From the NCBI GenBank assembly GCA_020048985.1, contig JAIFLR010000035.1, positions 1 through 35,105 of the forward strand: DNA of 35,105 bases, written 5' to 3'. This DNA is from Halobacteriovorax sp. GTDB taxonomy: Bacteria; Bdellovibrionota; Bacteriovoracia; Bacteriovoracales; Bacteriovoracaceae. Below the pieces are notes generated by a model, which worked only from the letters and a program-made list of their open reading frames with translations, did no database searches and had not been told where the DNA came from. A program made the translations under genes and the position numbers. This document shows positions 23,679 through 31,960 of this stretch, piece by piece (the first letter of the stretch is position 1; each line of letters opens with the position of its first letter).

Positions 23679-25391
23679 TTATTTACCTTCAATCTTCAAA
23701 TATTTAATGTTGTTATATATTATATCTGAATACAAAAAGTTCTTCAGATACTTATGAGAAAGAATGTAGTTTCTCGAATAATACTGCATCACCCAAGGCA
23801 AATCCGCGTTCACGAGATTTTCCATCTTCGCCATTAATTCATACTTACGTTTGCCGTCTTCGATTACGCGAGCTTCTTGGAAAAGTTTGTCGAACTCTGC
23901 GTTCACGTAGTTGAAGTAGTTTTGGCCTGGGGGAAGGTTCTGAGAGCTTAGAAGCTGAAGAACATTCTCAGCATCAGGATAATCAAGCACCCAGCCACCT
24001 TGCCAGAATTGAAGCTCACCCTTGCGAGCTTTCTCTAAGAAAGCAGGGAAGGTGTTAATTTGAACTTCAACCGTGATGCCGATATTGCGCAGTTCTTGCT
24101 GGATGTATTCTCCCATCTGACGACGGCGAGTGTCTGAGCCTCGGATATCAAACTTCAAGGGAGCTAGTCCCTTGCCGCCAGGGTATCCAGCTTTAGCGAG
24201 GTACTCTTTAGCGAGGGCCAAATCATACTTATAAGGAAGCTCTGCGGCCGGAGAGTAACCCGGAACACCTGGAGGATAAATCGAGTTAGATTTTTGGGCC
24301 ACGTTATAAGTGAAGAGCTCGATGTATTTATCAATGTTCACACCGTGAGCAATGGCTTTTCTGAGATTGAGATTTTTTCCAACGACTGGATCTTTCATGT
24401 TGAAGGCAATCCACCAATAGATCAAAGTGGGAGAGGCTTGAAGCACGATCTCGTCTTTGATGATCTCTTCTTTAAGCTTACCCTCTGGCGTTAAGGCCAC
24501 GTGGTAGTGGTCTTTAGTCAGGTTGATCATATCAATTTTCTTTTTAAGAAAATTAAGCCAATCAGTCTGAGCTTCTTTAATCACAACCAAGCGAACCTTA
24601 TCCATGAAAGGAAGTTTTGGTCCGGCATCTTTGAGAAGACCATTTCCATGGGCCGAGCGGTCTCCTTCAGAAGGGTAGACGCTTGAGTTGTAGCCTTCAA
24701 ACTTTTTAAGATCTGCACCTTGAATGGAATTGTATTTAGTAATGTAGTAGGCACCAGTCCCAATAGCTTGAGTGGAGAAATCATTTTTAGCTGCGGTAAT
24801 GGCCTCTGCTGGAATGGGAGAGGTGAAATTCATCGCCATGGCGTAGAGGAGTTGTGGGTAAGGGTACTTAAGCTGAATCACCAGCGTCTGATCATCGGGA
24901 GTGCTTAGACCTTCAACCGGCTCCGAGAAAAACAAATTCATGTCGGTCTGAACTTTTTCTCTCCACTCATTGAGACCTTTGATTTTTCCATCAAAGAGCC
25001 AGAAGCCGCGAGAGTTTGTTCCCAAGAACGCCAGGCGTTTAATTTGGTTAGCAAAATCCTGGGCCTTAACTTCACGCCCTTTGGGGATTAAATTTGAATC
25101 GTGGTACTTAATGCCTTTTTTAATTTTAAAAGTATAAGTCAGGCGATCTTTTGAAACTTGTGGTTGTCCTTCGGCCAAAAGAGGGCGAAGTGAGTAAGGG
25201 CGCTTGAGGTATTCAAATTCATAAAGGGATTCATAAACTTGAGCTACCGGGATGTAGCAAATGGTGTCGTAACAAGCAGCTGGATCGATGGTTGAGATTT
25301 CGCCCGGAAGTGAAATTTCAATCGTATCTGGTTTATTACTCTTACTGTTACACCCAATCAAAAGAAGCAGAGATATTAAAACTAATTTCAC
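23679..25391 (-). CDS. ABC-transporter substrate-binding lipoprotein, family 5 (peptide/OppA-like)
   Basis: Solute-binding protein of the SBP_bac_5 (dipeptide/oligopeptide/nickel) class. A lipoprotein signal with the lipobox LIGC makes Cys14 the lipidated residue, so it should be tethered in the periplasm. The mature part shows family hallmarks: PGEISTIDPA near the start, YESLYEF, LTYTFKIKKGIKYHD, a mid-region TGAYYITKY, and the late LQFWQGGWVLDYPDAEN segment. At 570 residues it is of normal length. It starts at GTG, overlapping the alaS stop as GTGA (25388-25391), with GAAGGGG upstream inside alaS. No permease or ATPase gene is adjacent, so it is an orphan: it may serve a transporter encoded elsewhere or act as a peptide receptor. 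Confidence 0.9.
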   Translation of the reverse strand: MKLVLISLLLLIGCNSKSNKPDTIEISLPGEISTIDPAACYDTICYIPVAQVYESLYEFEYLKRPYSLRPLLAEGQPQVSKDRLTYTFKIKKGIKYHDSNLIPKGREVKAQDFANQIKRLAFLGTNSRGFWLFDGKIKGLNEWREKVQTDMNLFFSEPVEGLSTPDDQTLVIQLKYPYPQLLYAMAMNFTSPIPAEAITAAKNDFSTQAIGTGAYYITKYNSIQGADLKKFEGYNSSVYPSEGDRSAHGNGLLKDAGPKLPFMDKVRLVVIKEAQTDWLNFLKKKIDMINLTKDHYHVALTPEGKLKEEIIKDEIVLQASPTLIYWWIAFNMKDPVVGKNLNLRKAIAHGVNIDKYIELFTYNVAQKSNSIYPPGVPGYSPAAELPYKYDLALAKEYLAKAGYPGGKGLAPLKFDIRGSDTRRRQMGEYIQQELRNIGITVEVQINTFPAFLEKARKGELQFWQGGWVLDYPDAENVLQLLSSQNLPPGQNYFNYVNAEFDKLFQEARVIEDGKRKYELMAKMENLVNADLPWVMQYYSRNYILSHKYLKNFLYSDIIYNNIKYLKIEGK

Positions 25392-28000
25392 TTCACGGCC
25401 CCTTCGATAGCTTTGATTAACTCCTGAGTTTTAGATGCGTCGCCAGAGCCTTGAGCATTGTCGGGCTTGCCGCCGCCTCTGCCGCTAACAATTGGCATGA
25501 CTTGCTTCAGAACAGCTGAGCAATCAACAGCAGTGTTGGCCTTATTGGTTTTCATGATGAAAGAAACTTTATCGTCTTCAGTGGCGTACAAGAAAAGAAC
25601 TCCCTTAGGGAACTTTTCAACAAAGATATCCCCAAGCTTTCTCATATTGCCTTGGTTGGCATTAGGGGCTTTGGCAATTGTCAGAGTCAATCCATCTTTA
25701 ATTGATTTTTGATCATTAAAAAGATTTTGGGATTCAAAACTTTGAAGTTTATCGTTGAGGTTTTCAAGTTGTTTACTCTTGTCTTTTACGTCAGCGAATA
25801 AAACTGCAATTTTATCCAGAACTCTTTCTTCTTTTACAGAAAAGCTCTTTTCCACTTCAGAAAGAATTTTAGAGCGGTTTAAAAGATAGTTAATCGCGTT
25901 GGTTGAAGTGATAGCCTCGATACGACGAACTCCAGATGCCAGAGATGTTTCAACTACAATTTTAAACAGACCGATTTCTCCTGTGTTACTAACGTGAGTT
26001 CCCCCACATAGTTCACAAGAAAAATTCCCCATGGTTAAGACTCTGACGTTATCGCCATATTTCTCACCGAAAAGGGCCATCGCCCCTTTCTTAGTGGCTT
26101 CATCTTTGGTCATGTTAGCAGCAGTTACCGGAATGGCAGATGAAACAGCTGAATTCACGAGCTCTTCTACCTTAGCTATTTCTTCAGGCTTCAAGGCTTC
26201 GTTATGAGTGAAGTCAAAACGCAAGCGATCTGAACCAACTGATGATCCGGCCTGTTTAACGTGAGGGCCCAAAACTTTAATCAGGGCCGATTGAAGAAGG
26301 TGAGTCGCTGAGTGGTTACGTTTTGTGAGCTCTCTTTCCGCGTGATTCACTTTAAGAGTGTAAGACTCACCAACCGAAAGAGCATCTGCATCTTCAGATA
26401 GGTGGACGTGAAGTCCATCTACAGGTTTTTGAGTGTCGGTAATAGTGGCGAGCTTTCCTTCTTGAGAGAAAATTTCACCTTTATCTCCTAACTGACCGCC
26501 ACCTTCGCCGTAGAAAGGCGTTTTATCAAAGACAAGATAGAATTTTCCATCAATCTCTTCTTTGGCCACAAGCTTGGCATTGGTGGTGATTTCTTCGTAG
26601 CCCGTAAACTTAGTATCACCAAATTTTTCTTTAATCGTGTAAAAGGCTTTAACGTTATCTTCTTGAACTTTAAATTTAGTGCCTGCTTTGGATTGAGCTT
26701 TCTGTTTGGCCATTGCCTCTTCGAAGCCCTTGGTATCAAGCTCGAGGTTCTTTTCACGCAGAATTACTTCAGTTAAATCCAGTGGAAATCCGAAGGTGTC
26801 ATAAAGCTTGAAGGCGACATCTCCTGAGAATTTCTGGCCTGCTTTCACTTTTGTTAATTCTTCATTAATGAGCGAAAGCCCAGTGTCCAGAGTCTTTCTG
26901 AATTTTTCTTCTTCCAGTTTGAGAAGTTTTTCGGCCAAAGACGCATTGGCCGCATTGTCTGGGTACTCTTGCCCAAGAGATTCAAACACAGCTGGCACAA
27001 GCTTATAAAAGGATAGATCTTTTAAACCTAGAAGTGAGAGGTGGCGTACAGCGCGGCGGATGATTCGTCTTAAAACATAACCACGACCATCGTTTGAAGG
27101 AATAACACCATCAGTGATAAGCATAGTTGAAGAACGAATGTGATCGGCCACAACTCTGAAAGAAGATTTCACTTCTTCAGATTTGTCGGTGTAATAATTT
27201 TTACCACAGAGTTTTCCGATGGCATTCATGATGGGCTCAAATCCATCGGTATCGTAGTTATAATATTTGCCCTGAAGGACAGCGGCGACTCTCTCGAGGC
27301 CCGCTCCCGTATCAACTGAAGGCTTAGGCAGGGGCTTACGCTTGATTTCTGTACCTTCAAAATATTTTTCATATTGCATGAAAACCAGGTTCCAGATTTC
27401 TACATAACGACCTTCATCATCAATTTCCTGGCAACCAGCGGGTACCCCCAAGGATCTCTCCGGGCCGTGATCATAGAAAATCTCAGTACAAGGTCCACAG
27501 GGACCCACGTCTCCCATTTCCCAGAAATTAGATTTATCACCAAGCTTAAAAATTTTCTCAAGCGGCACACCCATGTCTTTGTGCCAGATGTTGAGGGCCT
27601 CATCATCTGAGTCATGAACTGTTACCAAAAGTTTTTCTTTAGGAATTTTTAGTTCTACCGTTAATAGCTCCCACGCAAATTTGATGGCGTCTTTTTTAAA
27701 GTAATCCCCAAATGAGAAGTTTCCGAGCATTTCAAAATATGTATGGTGACGGGCGGTGAAGCCTACGTTTTCTAGATCGTTATGTTTACCACCAGCGCGA
27801 ACACATTTTTGAATCGTCACAGCTCTTCTATTTGGAGGAGTAGCTTTGCCGGTAAAATAATCTTTGAATTGGTTCATTCCTGCGTTGGCAAAAAGAATCG
27901 TTGGATCGTTATGTGGAACAAGACTAGAGGACTTATGTTTCTCATGACCTTGTTTAATGAAATAGTTAGAAAAGGCATTCCGAATTTCTTGCGTGCGCAT
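25388..28000 (-). CDS. alaS: Alanyl-tRNA synthetase
   Basis: Charges tRNA-Ala and edits mischarged Ser and Gly. The 870-residue protein has the class II catalytic core (about 1-400) with the FANAGMNQFKDYF and ARHHTYFEMLGNFSFGDYF motifs, the editing domain with His563-x3-His567 and Cys665 to His669 in CGGTH (zinc ligands, as in E. coli His564, His568, Cys666, His670), and a C-terminal coiled-coil and C-Ala domain rich in Lys, ending in the GRGGGKPDNAQGSG motif. A ribosome binding site AAGGGA precedes the ATG. The following lipoprotein gene overlaps its last codons. No T-box, stem-loop or other leader control is visible upstream. Confidence 0.98.
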   Translation of the reverse strand: MRTQEIRNAFSNYFIKQGHEKHKSSSLVPHNDPTILFANAGMNQFKDYFTGKATPPNRRAVTIQKCVRAGGKHNDLENVGFTARHHTYFEMLGNFSFGDYFKKDAIKFAWELLTVELKIPKEKLLVTVHDSDDEALNIWHKDMGVPLEKIFKLGDKSNFWEMGDVGPCGPCTEIFYDHGPERSLGVPAGCQEIDDEGRYVEIWNLVFMQYEKYFEGTEIKRKPLPKPSVDTGAGLERVAAVLQGKYYNYDTDGFEPIMNAIGKLCGKNYYTDKSEEVKSSFRVVADHIRSSTMLITDGVIPSNDGRGYVLRRIIRRAVRHLSLLGLKDLSFYKLVPAVFESLGQEYPDNAANASLAEKLLKLEEEKFRKTLDTGLSLINEELTKVKAGQKFSGDVAFKLYDTFGFPLDLTEVILREKNLELDTKGFEEAMAKQKAQSKAGTKFKVQEDNVKAFYTIKEKFGDTKFTGYEEITTNAKLVAKEEIDGKFYLVFDKTPFYGEGGGQLGDKGEIFSQEGKLATITDTQKPVDGLHVHLSEDADALSVGESYTLKVNHAERELTKRNHSATHLLQSALIKVLGPHVKQAGSSVGSDRLRFDFTHNEALKPEEIAKVEELVNSAVSSAIPVTAANMTKDEATKKGAMALFGEKYGDNVRVLTMGNFSCELCGGTHVSNTGEIGLFKIVVETSLASGVRRIEAITSTNAINYLLNRSKILSEVEKSFSVKEERVLDKIAVLFADVKDKSKQLENLNDKLQSFESQNLFNDQKSIKDGLTLTIAKAPNANQGNMRKLGDIFVEKFPKGVLFLYATEDDKVSFIMKTNKANTAVDCSAVLKQVMPIVSGRGGGKPDNAQGSGDASKTQELIKAIEGAVK

Positions 28001-28074
28001 AGCATCCCTTTGCAGATTTTAGTCGGGATAGGCTAGCACAGCGAAAACGATGACGCGGAGTATGATCTTAGGTC

Positions 28075-28821
28075 TTAGATGTTAAAGTTAAATGAAGCAG
28101 CTTCTGCAGTCTGAGTCGAAACTTCTACTGAATCTTCAGATTTTGGAGCTTCAGTCTCTTCACCAAATGATCCAACTTCAACATTATGTGTTTCAGCAAG
28201 GTAAGCCTCAGTCTGCTCAACAGCAACTTCGCCTGCAAAACGCATACGAGTTCCTTCAAGTGGGCCATTAGACATGGTAATCATGTAAGCACTCTGATCA
28301 ACCTGGTACATGATTCCAGTGTAAACTTCACCGTTAAGATCGTACTCGAACGTATTTCCAGTCATTTCAGAGAATGAAATTTCAATGTTCATTCCATCTG
28401 GAAGATTTGCATTAAGAGATTCAATGATTCCGTTATTTGTAGCAATTGTTCCTGAGAAATCTGCTGAATTAACACCTTTTAGCCATTTCTTAGGGTTGAT
28501 TACTTCTACCAGTTTAAGGGCCAGAGTATCTTGGATAGCAGCTTCAGAAGCAACTTGATTTGAAACTGAAACTTCAGCTTTATTAGATACTGATTTTACT
28601 GCTGCTACAGTAGCAGCTGGCTTAGAAACCTTAGACCACTGAGCTGATACAGCAGGAGATCTACCTTCAGTAACAACACCGAACATCTCATCAAGTCTTT
28701 TAAAGTTCTTAGCATCACCTAGGTGAGATTCAGAGTTGATCATCACAGCATTATAAGTACCAACCAAGGCCAAAAGGCTGAAAGCGAAGATGGCGATGTT
28801 TTTGTTATGGTTCTTTTTCAT
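28075..28821 (-). CDS. Membrane-anchored or exported protein of unknown function
   Basis: A 248-residue product starting MKKNHNKNIAIFAF with one N-terminal hydrophobic segment (about residues 8-27) that may be an uncleaved anchor or a signal peptide. Then comes a low-complexity Ala/Val/Ser/Lys stretch (about 60-95), a compact beta-rich region (about 110-215, with regularly spaced Gly and aromatic residues) and an acidic, Ser/Thr/Glu-rich tail. No family is recognised. AGGGGA precedes the ATG. It is the first gene of the accessory exported cluster after alaS. Strand alternation of neighbours shows it is transcribed alone. Confidence 0.6.
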   Translation of the reverse strand: MKKNHNKNIAIFAFSLLALVGTYNAVMINSESHLGDAKNFKRLDEMFGVVTEGRSPAVSAQWSKVSKPAATVAAVKSVSNKAEVSVSNQVASEAAIQDTLALKLVEVINPKKWLKGVNSADFSGTIATNNGIIESLNANLPDGMNIEISFSEMTGNTFEYDLNGEVYTGIMYQVDQSAYMITMSNGPLEGTRMRFAGEVAVEQTEAYLAETHNVEVGSFGEETEAPKSEDSVEVSTQTAEAASFNFNI

Positions 28822-28983
28822 TTTGTTCCCCTGTGCCTTCTATTAAGCAAGGGGAGTGCCAGCTTTAGCGGTGTTAACCAATTGAAAATAGGTAGTTTTA
28901 GGGGTGGATAATGTAGTTCTTTCAGGCAGTGTCTAAGGAATGGACGTCAAATAAATAGACTAATCGTATTTTATTTACAAGAA

Positions 28984-29008
28984 GATGGCCCCACGTAATG
29001 GGGCCATC
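28984..29008 (-). terminator. Hairpin after the small exported gene (possible terminator)
   Basis: GATGGCCCC (28984-28992) pairs perfectly with GGGGCCATC (29000-29008) across a 7-base loop. The minus-strand sequence after it is only moderately T-rich, so this is a strong hairpin but a weak-looking intrinsic terminator. It lies just past the stop of the gene at 29020. Confidence 0.55.
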
Positions 29009-29019
29009 CGGTGAAATTA

Positions 29020-29358
29020 CTATTTAGCGATAACCCCAATAATCTGGTCAGCATCAATGTGTCTGCCAGCGGCCTGCAGGGATTCGAGATTACCGAGTCT
29101 GTTGCCGTTTTGAAGGTTCACGTTTTGGATATCCTTTTTAAGAATGGCTTCTTCCTTAGTAAAAACCACTTCCACTTGAGCGAATTGAAGGACACGGCCA
29201 CCGCCAGTTCTCTCTCCCATGACCAGTCTCATGCCTTGCGCTTCAAAAGCAGCAATAGAGGTTCCTCGCTCGATGAGCAGCTGATTAAGATCTCCTCGGT
29301 CAGCAGCAAGTGCTGAGAAGCTCAGGATTAAAGTCATCAGAACAAGCAGAGTTTTCAT
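29020..29358 (-). CDS. Small secreted protein coupled to a HTH regulator
   Basis: A 112-residue product with a signal peptide (core about residues 4-14, Ala-Leu-Ala-Ala cleavage site near 18). The mature 90 residues show helix-forming (DLNQLLIERG) and beta-like segments and no cysteine. No family is recognised. Its ATG overlaps the TGA of the upstream regulator gene as ATGA (29355-29358), so the two are translationally coupled and probably made in fixed ratio. GGAG lies just before the start. A hairpin follows the stop. It could be an exported target, effector or sensor partner of the regulator; this is only inference from the overlap. Confidence 0.65.
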   Translation of the reverse strand: MKTLLVLMTLILSFSALAADRGDLNQLLIERGTSIAAFEAQGMRLVMGERTGGGRVLQFAQVEVVFTKEEAILKKDIQNVNLQNGNRLGNLESLQAAGRHIDADQIIGVIAK

Positions 29359-30137
29359 TGGAGTTCTCCTTCAGTCTGTAAAATAAAAGTTTCAGCAAGG
29401 TTAACGCTAAAATAAGGGATGTCGCCCTTGTTATTTTTATCATCCATGATGGCCGCAATTTTTTTAGCAGCTTCACGTTGAATATTTTTAATTTCAGAGA
29501 TGGCTTCCTTACTCATTGATTCACTCATGGAATAAAATAAATTAAGGCCCTGTCCAAGTGTTTCTGGCTTATAGAAACGAACAAGCTCCGGCAAATGTGA
29601 AGAGGCAACTTTCAGGTCAAGTGCAAAATCTTTGTCCTTGGCGTGCAGTCGTCCACCTTCTTCAACAATGAGTTCAAGATTAAGCATTTCTTGAACTTTT
29701 ATTTCCCCCTGACGACCGAACAGTTCCATCACTTCCATAAGTGTTGTGCCGTTATGGTTGGCAGCTAACTTGTAGATAAAATACCGGTGCTGATCTTGGA
29801 GGTAAGTATTCAGATCAACATCATAAACTCTTTGCTCGGAAGCAAAAATAAATTGCCCGAAGTGTTTCTCCAAATAATCTTTGATAACAGGATCCACTTT
29901 TCTTAACAGATCAGTGAGATTTTTTTCTTTTAAAAGGTAACTAGTTAAATTGAGCACAGTGTGAGGGGCAATGTCACTTTTCTGTTGCCCCAATGAAATT
30001 CTTCTAAGAGTAGAAACTGGAATGTTTGAGCGTGAAGCAAGAGCATTTAAACTGACTTGAGAATATTTCTCGAGGTAGTTATTTATCAGCTGGTGAAGCT
30101 GAGAAATTAAATCATCTCTTACTACTTCCATTTCCAT
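29355..30137 (-). CDS. HTH regulator of TIGR02147/DUF4423-like family
   Basis: About 260 residues with an N-terminal helix-turn-helix (about residues 28-50, with SLNALASRSNIPVSTLRRISLG as the likely helix pair) and a long helical C-terminal region. The C-terminal part ends in the KEAISEIKNIQREAAKKIAAIM, then YFSVNLAETFIL pattern seen in TIGR02147/DUF4423 proteins, which are abundant in Bdellovibrio and Fibrobacter and thought to be transcriptional regulators. The ATG at 30137 is chosen because AAAAGGA (30144-30150) stands six bases upstream; an earlier in-frame TTG at 30158 and ATG at 30155 lack such a site and fall inside the upstream repeats. Its stop overlaps the next small secreted gene. 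Autoregulation through the upstream TCAAGA repeats is plausible. Confidence 0.7.
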   Translation of the reverse strand: MEMEVVRDDLISQLHQLINNYLEKYSQVSLNALASRSNIPVSTLRRISLGQQKSDIAPHTVLNLTSYLLKEKNLTDLLRKVDPVIKDYLEKHFGQFIFASEQRVYDVDLNTYLQDQHRYFIYKLAANHNGTTLMEVMELFGRQGEIKVQEMLNLELIVEEGGRLHAKDKDFALDLKVASSHLPELVRFYKPETLGQGLNLFYSMSESMSKEAISEIKNIQREAAKKIAAIMDDKNNKGDIPYFSVNLAETFILQTEGELQ

Positions 30138-30143
30138 GGACCG

Positions 30144-30150
30144 TCCTTTT
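30144..30150 (-). promoter_or_regulatory. Ribosome binding site deciding the regulator start
   Basis: AAAAGGA on the minus strand, six bases before the ATG at 30137. It supports 30137 over the in-frame ATG at 30155 and TTG at 30158. Confidence 0.65.
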
Positions 30151-30154
30151 CTCA

Positions 30155-30184
30155 TCAAGAGATATCAAGATCTCTTTCAAGAGA
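30155..30184. promoter_or_regulatory. Candidate operator: TCAAGA repeats with inner inverted repeat
   Basis: TCAAGAGA occurs at 30155 and 30177 with an intermediate TCAAGA at 30165, spacings near one helical turn. Within them AAGAGAT (30157-30163) and ATCTCTT (30170-30176) form a perfect 7-base inverted repeat across 6 bases. It lies just upstream of the HTH regulator's ribosome binding site. Confidence 0.45.
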
Positions 30185-30288
30185 AAAGACAGTGCTTCCA
30201 TTTGTTAGAATTTCATAGATACACTGGTGCCAACTTGGTCACTACTCTTTACCTATTACACAGTTAACCGCCTTTTAGGGCCATATTG

Positions 30289-30969
30289 CTACCGGCAGGG
30301 AGCTGTTGAAACTGAAAACGTTAAGAGTCCTCTGGTATCGTTCGAATCTACTGTGACGATGCCACTCTTGGTTACATCGTTGGTTTTGATCTTAGCTTCA
30401 AGATGATTTTTAAGTTCAAACTTAATCGCTTTGTTGGCAGCTGAAGAACAATTTGATTTCAGAGGAACTGAGACATTAGTATCAGTCGTCCAGTCTTCAC
30501 CAACGTCCACGCGTCCCATCCACATTTTTTTATCTACTACTTTTACTTGTGGTCCAACAGAATTGGCCAGACCTCTGTGGCCTACCAAAATAGTAGAGAA
30601 GTAAGACTGAATTCCTGCATCAGTCATAGTGTTGCCACGTGCTTGAAGACTGATATTAATCGCCGTGGCCATACGTCCCGCTGGGAGAGTTGTGGTGAAG
30701 GAGATGTTGCAGGTTTTGTGGGATTCATAAATAGAAGCTGCCTGAGTTGGACGATTAGCACCTCTTCCAGGTGTAGCAGGAGTTTCATAATTAGGAACTT
30801 CAACTCGGAATTCATCAAACAGAAGTGACATCGATGTTCCATCGGGAGAAACAATAGAGGTTACGGTCCCTTGCGGACAACCCGTTCCACTCGTGTTGAT
30901 TTGTTCAAAGACTATATTGGATTGAGCGATTGCAGAAAAAGATAAAAAGAAAAAAAGTATGTGTTTCAT
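30289..30969 (-). CDS. Secreted DUF4360-family protein
   Basis: A 226-residue exported product: signal peptide residues 1-15 (cleavage after Ala-Gln-Ala-type site near 15-16), then the DUF4360 opening GTGCPQGTVTSIVSPDGTSMSLLFDEF. The family layout continues with a second Cys in KTCNISFTTTLPAGR, a YFSTILVGH region, a SNCSSAAN Cys, and a final Cys in the APCR end, so two disulfides are likely. DUF4360 has no known enzyme activity. AGGAGG precedes the ATG. A homologous gene (31200) diverges from it, and twin palindromes lie between. It is longer than that homologue because of a Pro/Gly/Arg-rich insert near residue 65. Confidence 0.8.
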   Translation of the reverse strand: MKHILFFFLSFSAIAQSNIVFEQINTSGTGCPQGTVTSIVSPDGTSMSLLFDEFRVEVPNYETPATPGRGANRPTQAASIYESHKTCNISFTTTLPAGRMATAINISLQARGNTMTDAGIQSYFSTILVGHRGLANSVGPQVKVVDKKMWMGRVDVGEDWTTDTNVSVPLKSNCSSAANKAIKFELKNHLEAKIKTNDVTKSGIVTVDSNDTRGLLTFSVSTAPCR

Positions 30970-31043
30970 GATGGCCTCCTGATCATTGAATAACTTTTAC
31001 ATTGCCACATGACTAGACTTGAAATCGGTAGAAGAAAAATGAG

Positions 31044-31059
31044 TTGTTCACATGAACAA
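31044..31059. promoter_or_regulatory. Palindrome 1, candidate operator between divergent DUF4360 genes
   Basis: TTGTTCA-CA-TGAACAA: perfect 7-base arms around a 2-base centre. Its core (GTTCACATGAAC) is the exact reverse complement of the core of palindrome 2, 32 bases away. Confidence 0.6.
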
Positions 31060-31075
31060 GGGAAATATTTGCCAG

Positions 31076-31091
31076 TTGTTCATGTGAACCA
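31076..31091. promoter_or_regulatory. Palindrome 2, candidate operator between divergent DUF4360 genes
   Basis: TTGTTCA-TG-TGAACCA, with arms matching at six of seven positions. Its centre is 32 bases (about three helical turns) from that of palindrome 1, so two dimers would sit on one face of the DNA. Confidence 0.6.
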
Positions 31092-31199
31092 ATTTGAATA
31101 CGTCGTTGTTTTTTCCATCTTTTCGAATTGAGTAGAAATGTTTTAAGTTGAAATTAATCGAAAGGGACATGACGCCCGAAAACAACACAGGAGAAAAAT

Positions 31200-31802
31200 A
31201 TGACTCTTACGAAAACTCTATTGTCTGCAGCTTTACTATCACTTTCTGTAGCATCTGCTTTTGCTCAGAATGACATCGCTCTTGGTACTCCAGGCTATGG
31301 TGGTAATGGATGCCCTGCAGGCTCAGCTTCTGTCACTCTTTCACCAGATGATAAGTCCCTCTCCATTATTTTTGACCAGTTCATTACTGAGGCCGGACCA
31401 AACGTTGGAAAAACGTTGGATCGTAAGGCATGTAATATAGCCATTCCCGTTCATGTCCCATCTGGATTTTCAATTTCGGTAATTGCCGTTGATTACCGTG
31501 GCTTCGTTTCCCTTCCAAGAAATGCAACTGCAAGACTGCAAGCTGAGTATTTCTTTGCAGGTATGCAAGGCCCTCGTTTCATTAAAGACTTTCGTGGTAT
31601 TCAGAACACTGATTACACATTCAATAATACACTTGGAGTTGCAGCAAACGTATGGTCTCCTTGTGGAGCTGACGTGAATCTTCGTGTTAATGCGAACATG
31701 ATGCTTCAGAACCGTGGTTACGAAGATGCCATGGCAACGGTTGATTCTGCCGATGTTAACGCTGGAATTGTTTACCAGATTCAATCTAGACGCTGTATGT
31801 AA
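31200..31802 (+). CDS. Secreted DUF4360-family protein
   Basis: A 200-residue exported product with a clear signal peptide (cleavage after Ala-Phe-Ala near residue 22). The mature part opens with GGNGCPAGSASVTLSPDDKSLSIIFDQF, the DUF4360 signature, followed by RKACNIAIPVHVPSGF, a VDYRGFVSLPRNA segment, YFFAGMQGP and a final SRRCM. Four Cys (in GCPAG, KACN, SPCG and RRCM) match the disulfide pattern of its divergent neighbour. A strong AGGAGA ribosome binding site precedes the ATG. An intrinsic terminator follows at 31832. The pair looks like an old tandem or inverted duplication, since similarity is limited to the motif blocks. Function is unknown. Confidence 0.85.
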   Translation: MTLTKTLLSAALLSLSVASAFAQNDIALGTPGYGGNGCPAGSASVTLSPDDKSLSIIFDQFITEAGPNVGKTLDRKACNIAIPVHVPSGFSISVIAVDYRGFVSLPRNATARLQAEYFFAGMQGPRFIKDFRGIQNTDYTFNNTLGVAANVWSPCGADVNLRVNANMMLQNRGYEDAMATVDSADVNAGIVYQIQSRRCM

Positions 31803-31831
31803 CTTACCACCCCATTTAAGTTTTATGGTCT

Positions 31832-31862
31832 AACCCACTCTGAAAAGAGTGGGTTTTTTTAT
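31832..31862 (+). terminator. Intrinsic terminator after the DUF4360 gene
   Basis: AACCCACTC (31832-31840), loop TGAAAA, GAGTGGGTT (31847-31855), then a T-run. Strong rho-independent terminator. Confidence 0.93.
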
Positions 31863-31960
31863 TATAATTATTTTTTATCACAACCATATTCATTGCCAAT
31901 TATACCTACCGCGCCAAGAAGATTAAAACCTCGTATCAGGAACTCTAAAAAAGGAAGAAT

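Noticed and set aside
31094-31156. Sigma-70 promoter for the plus-strand DUF4360 gene (TTGAAT or TTGAGT boxes)
   Set aside because: Neither -35-like box has an acceptable -10 at 16-18 bases; the start may use an activator or another sigma factor, but I cannot support a position.
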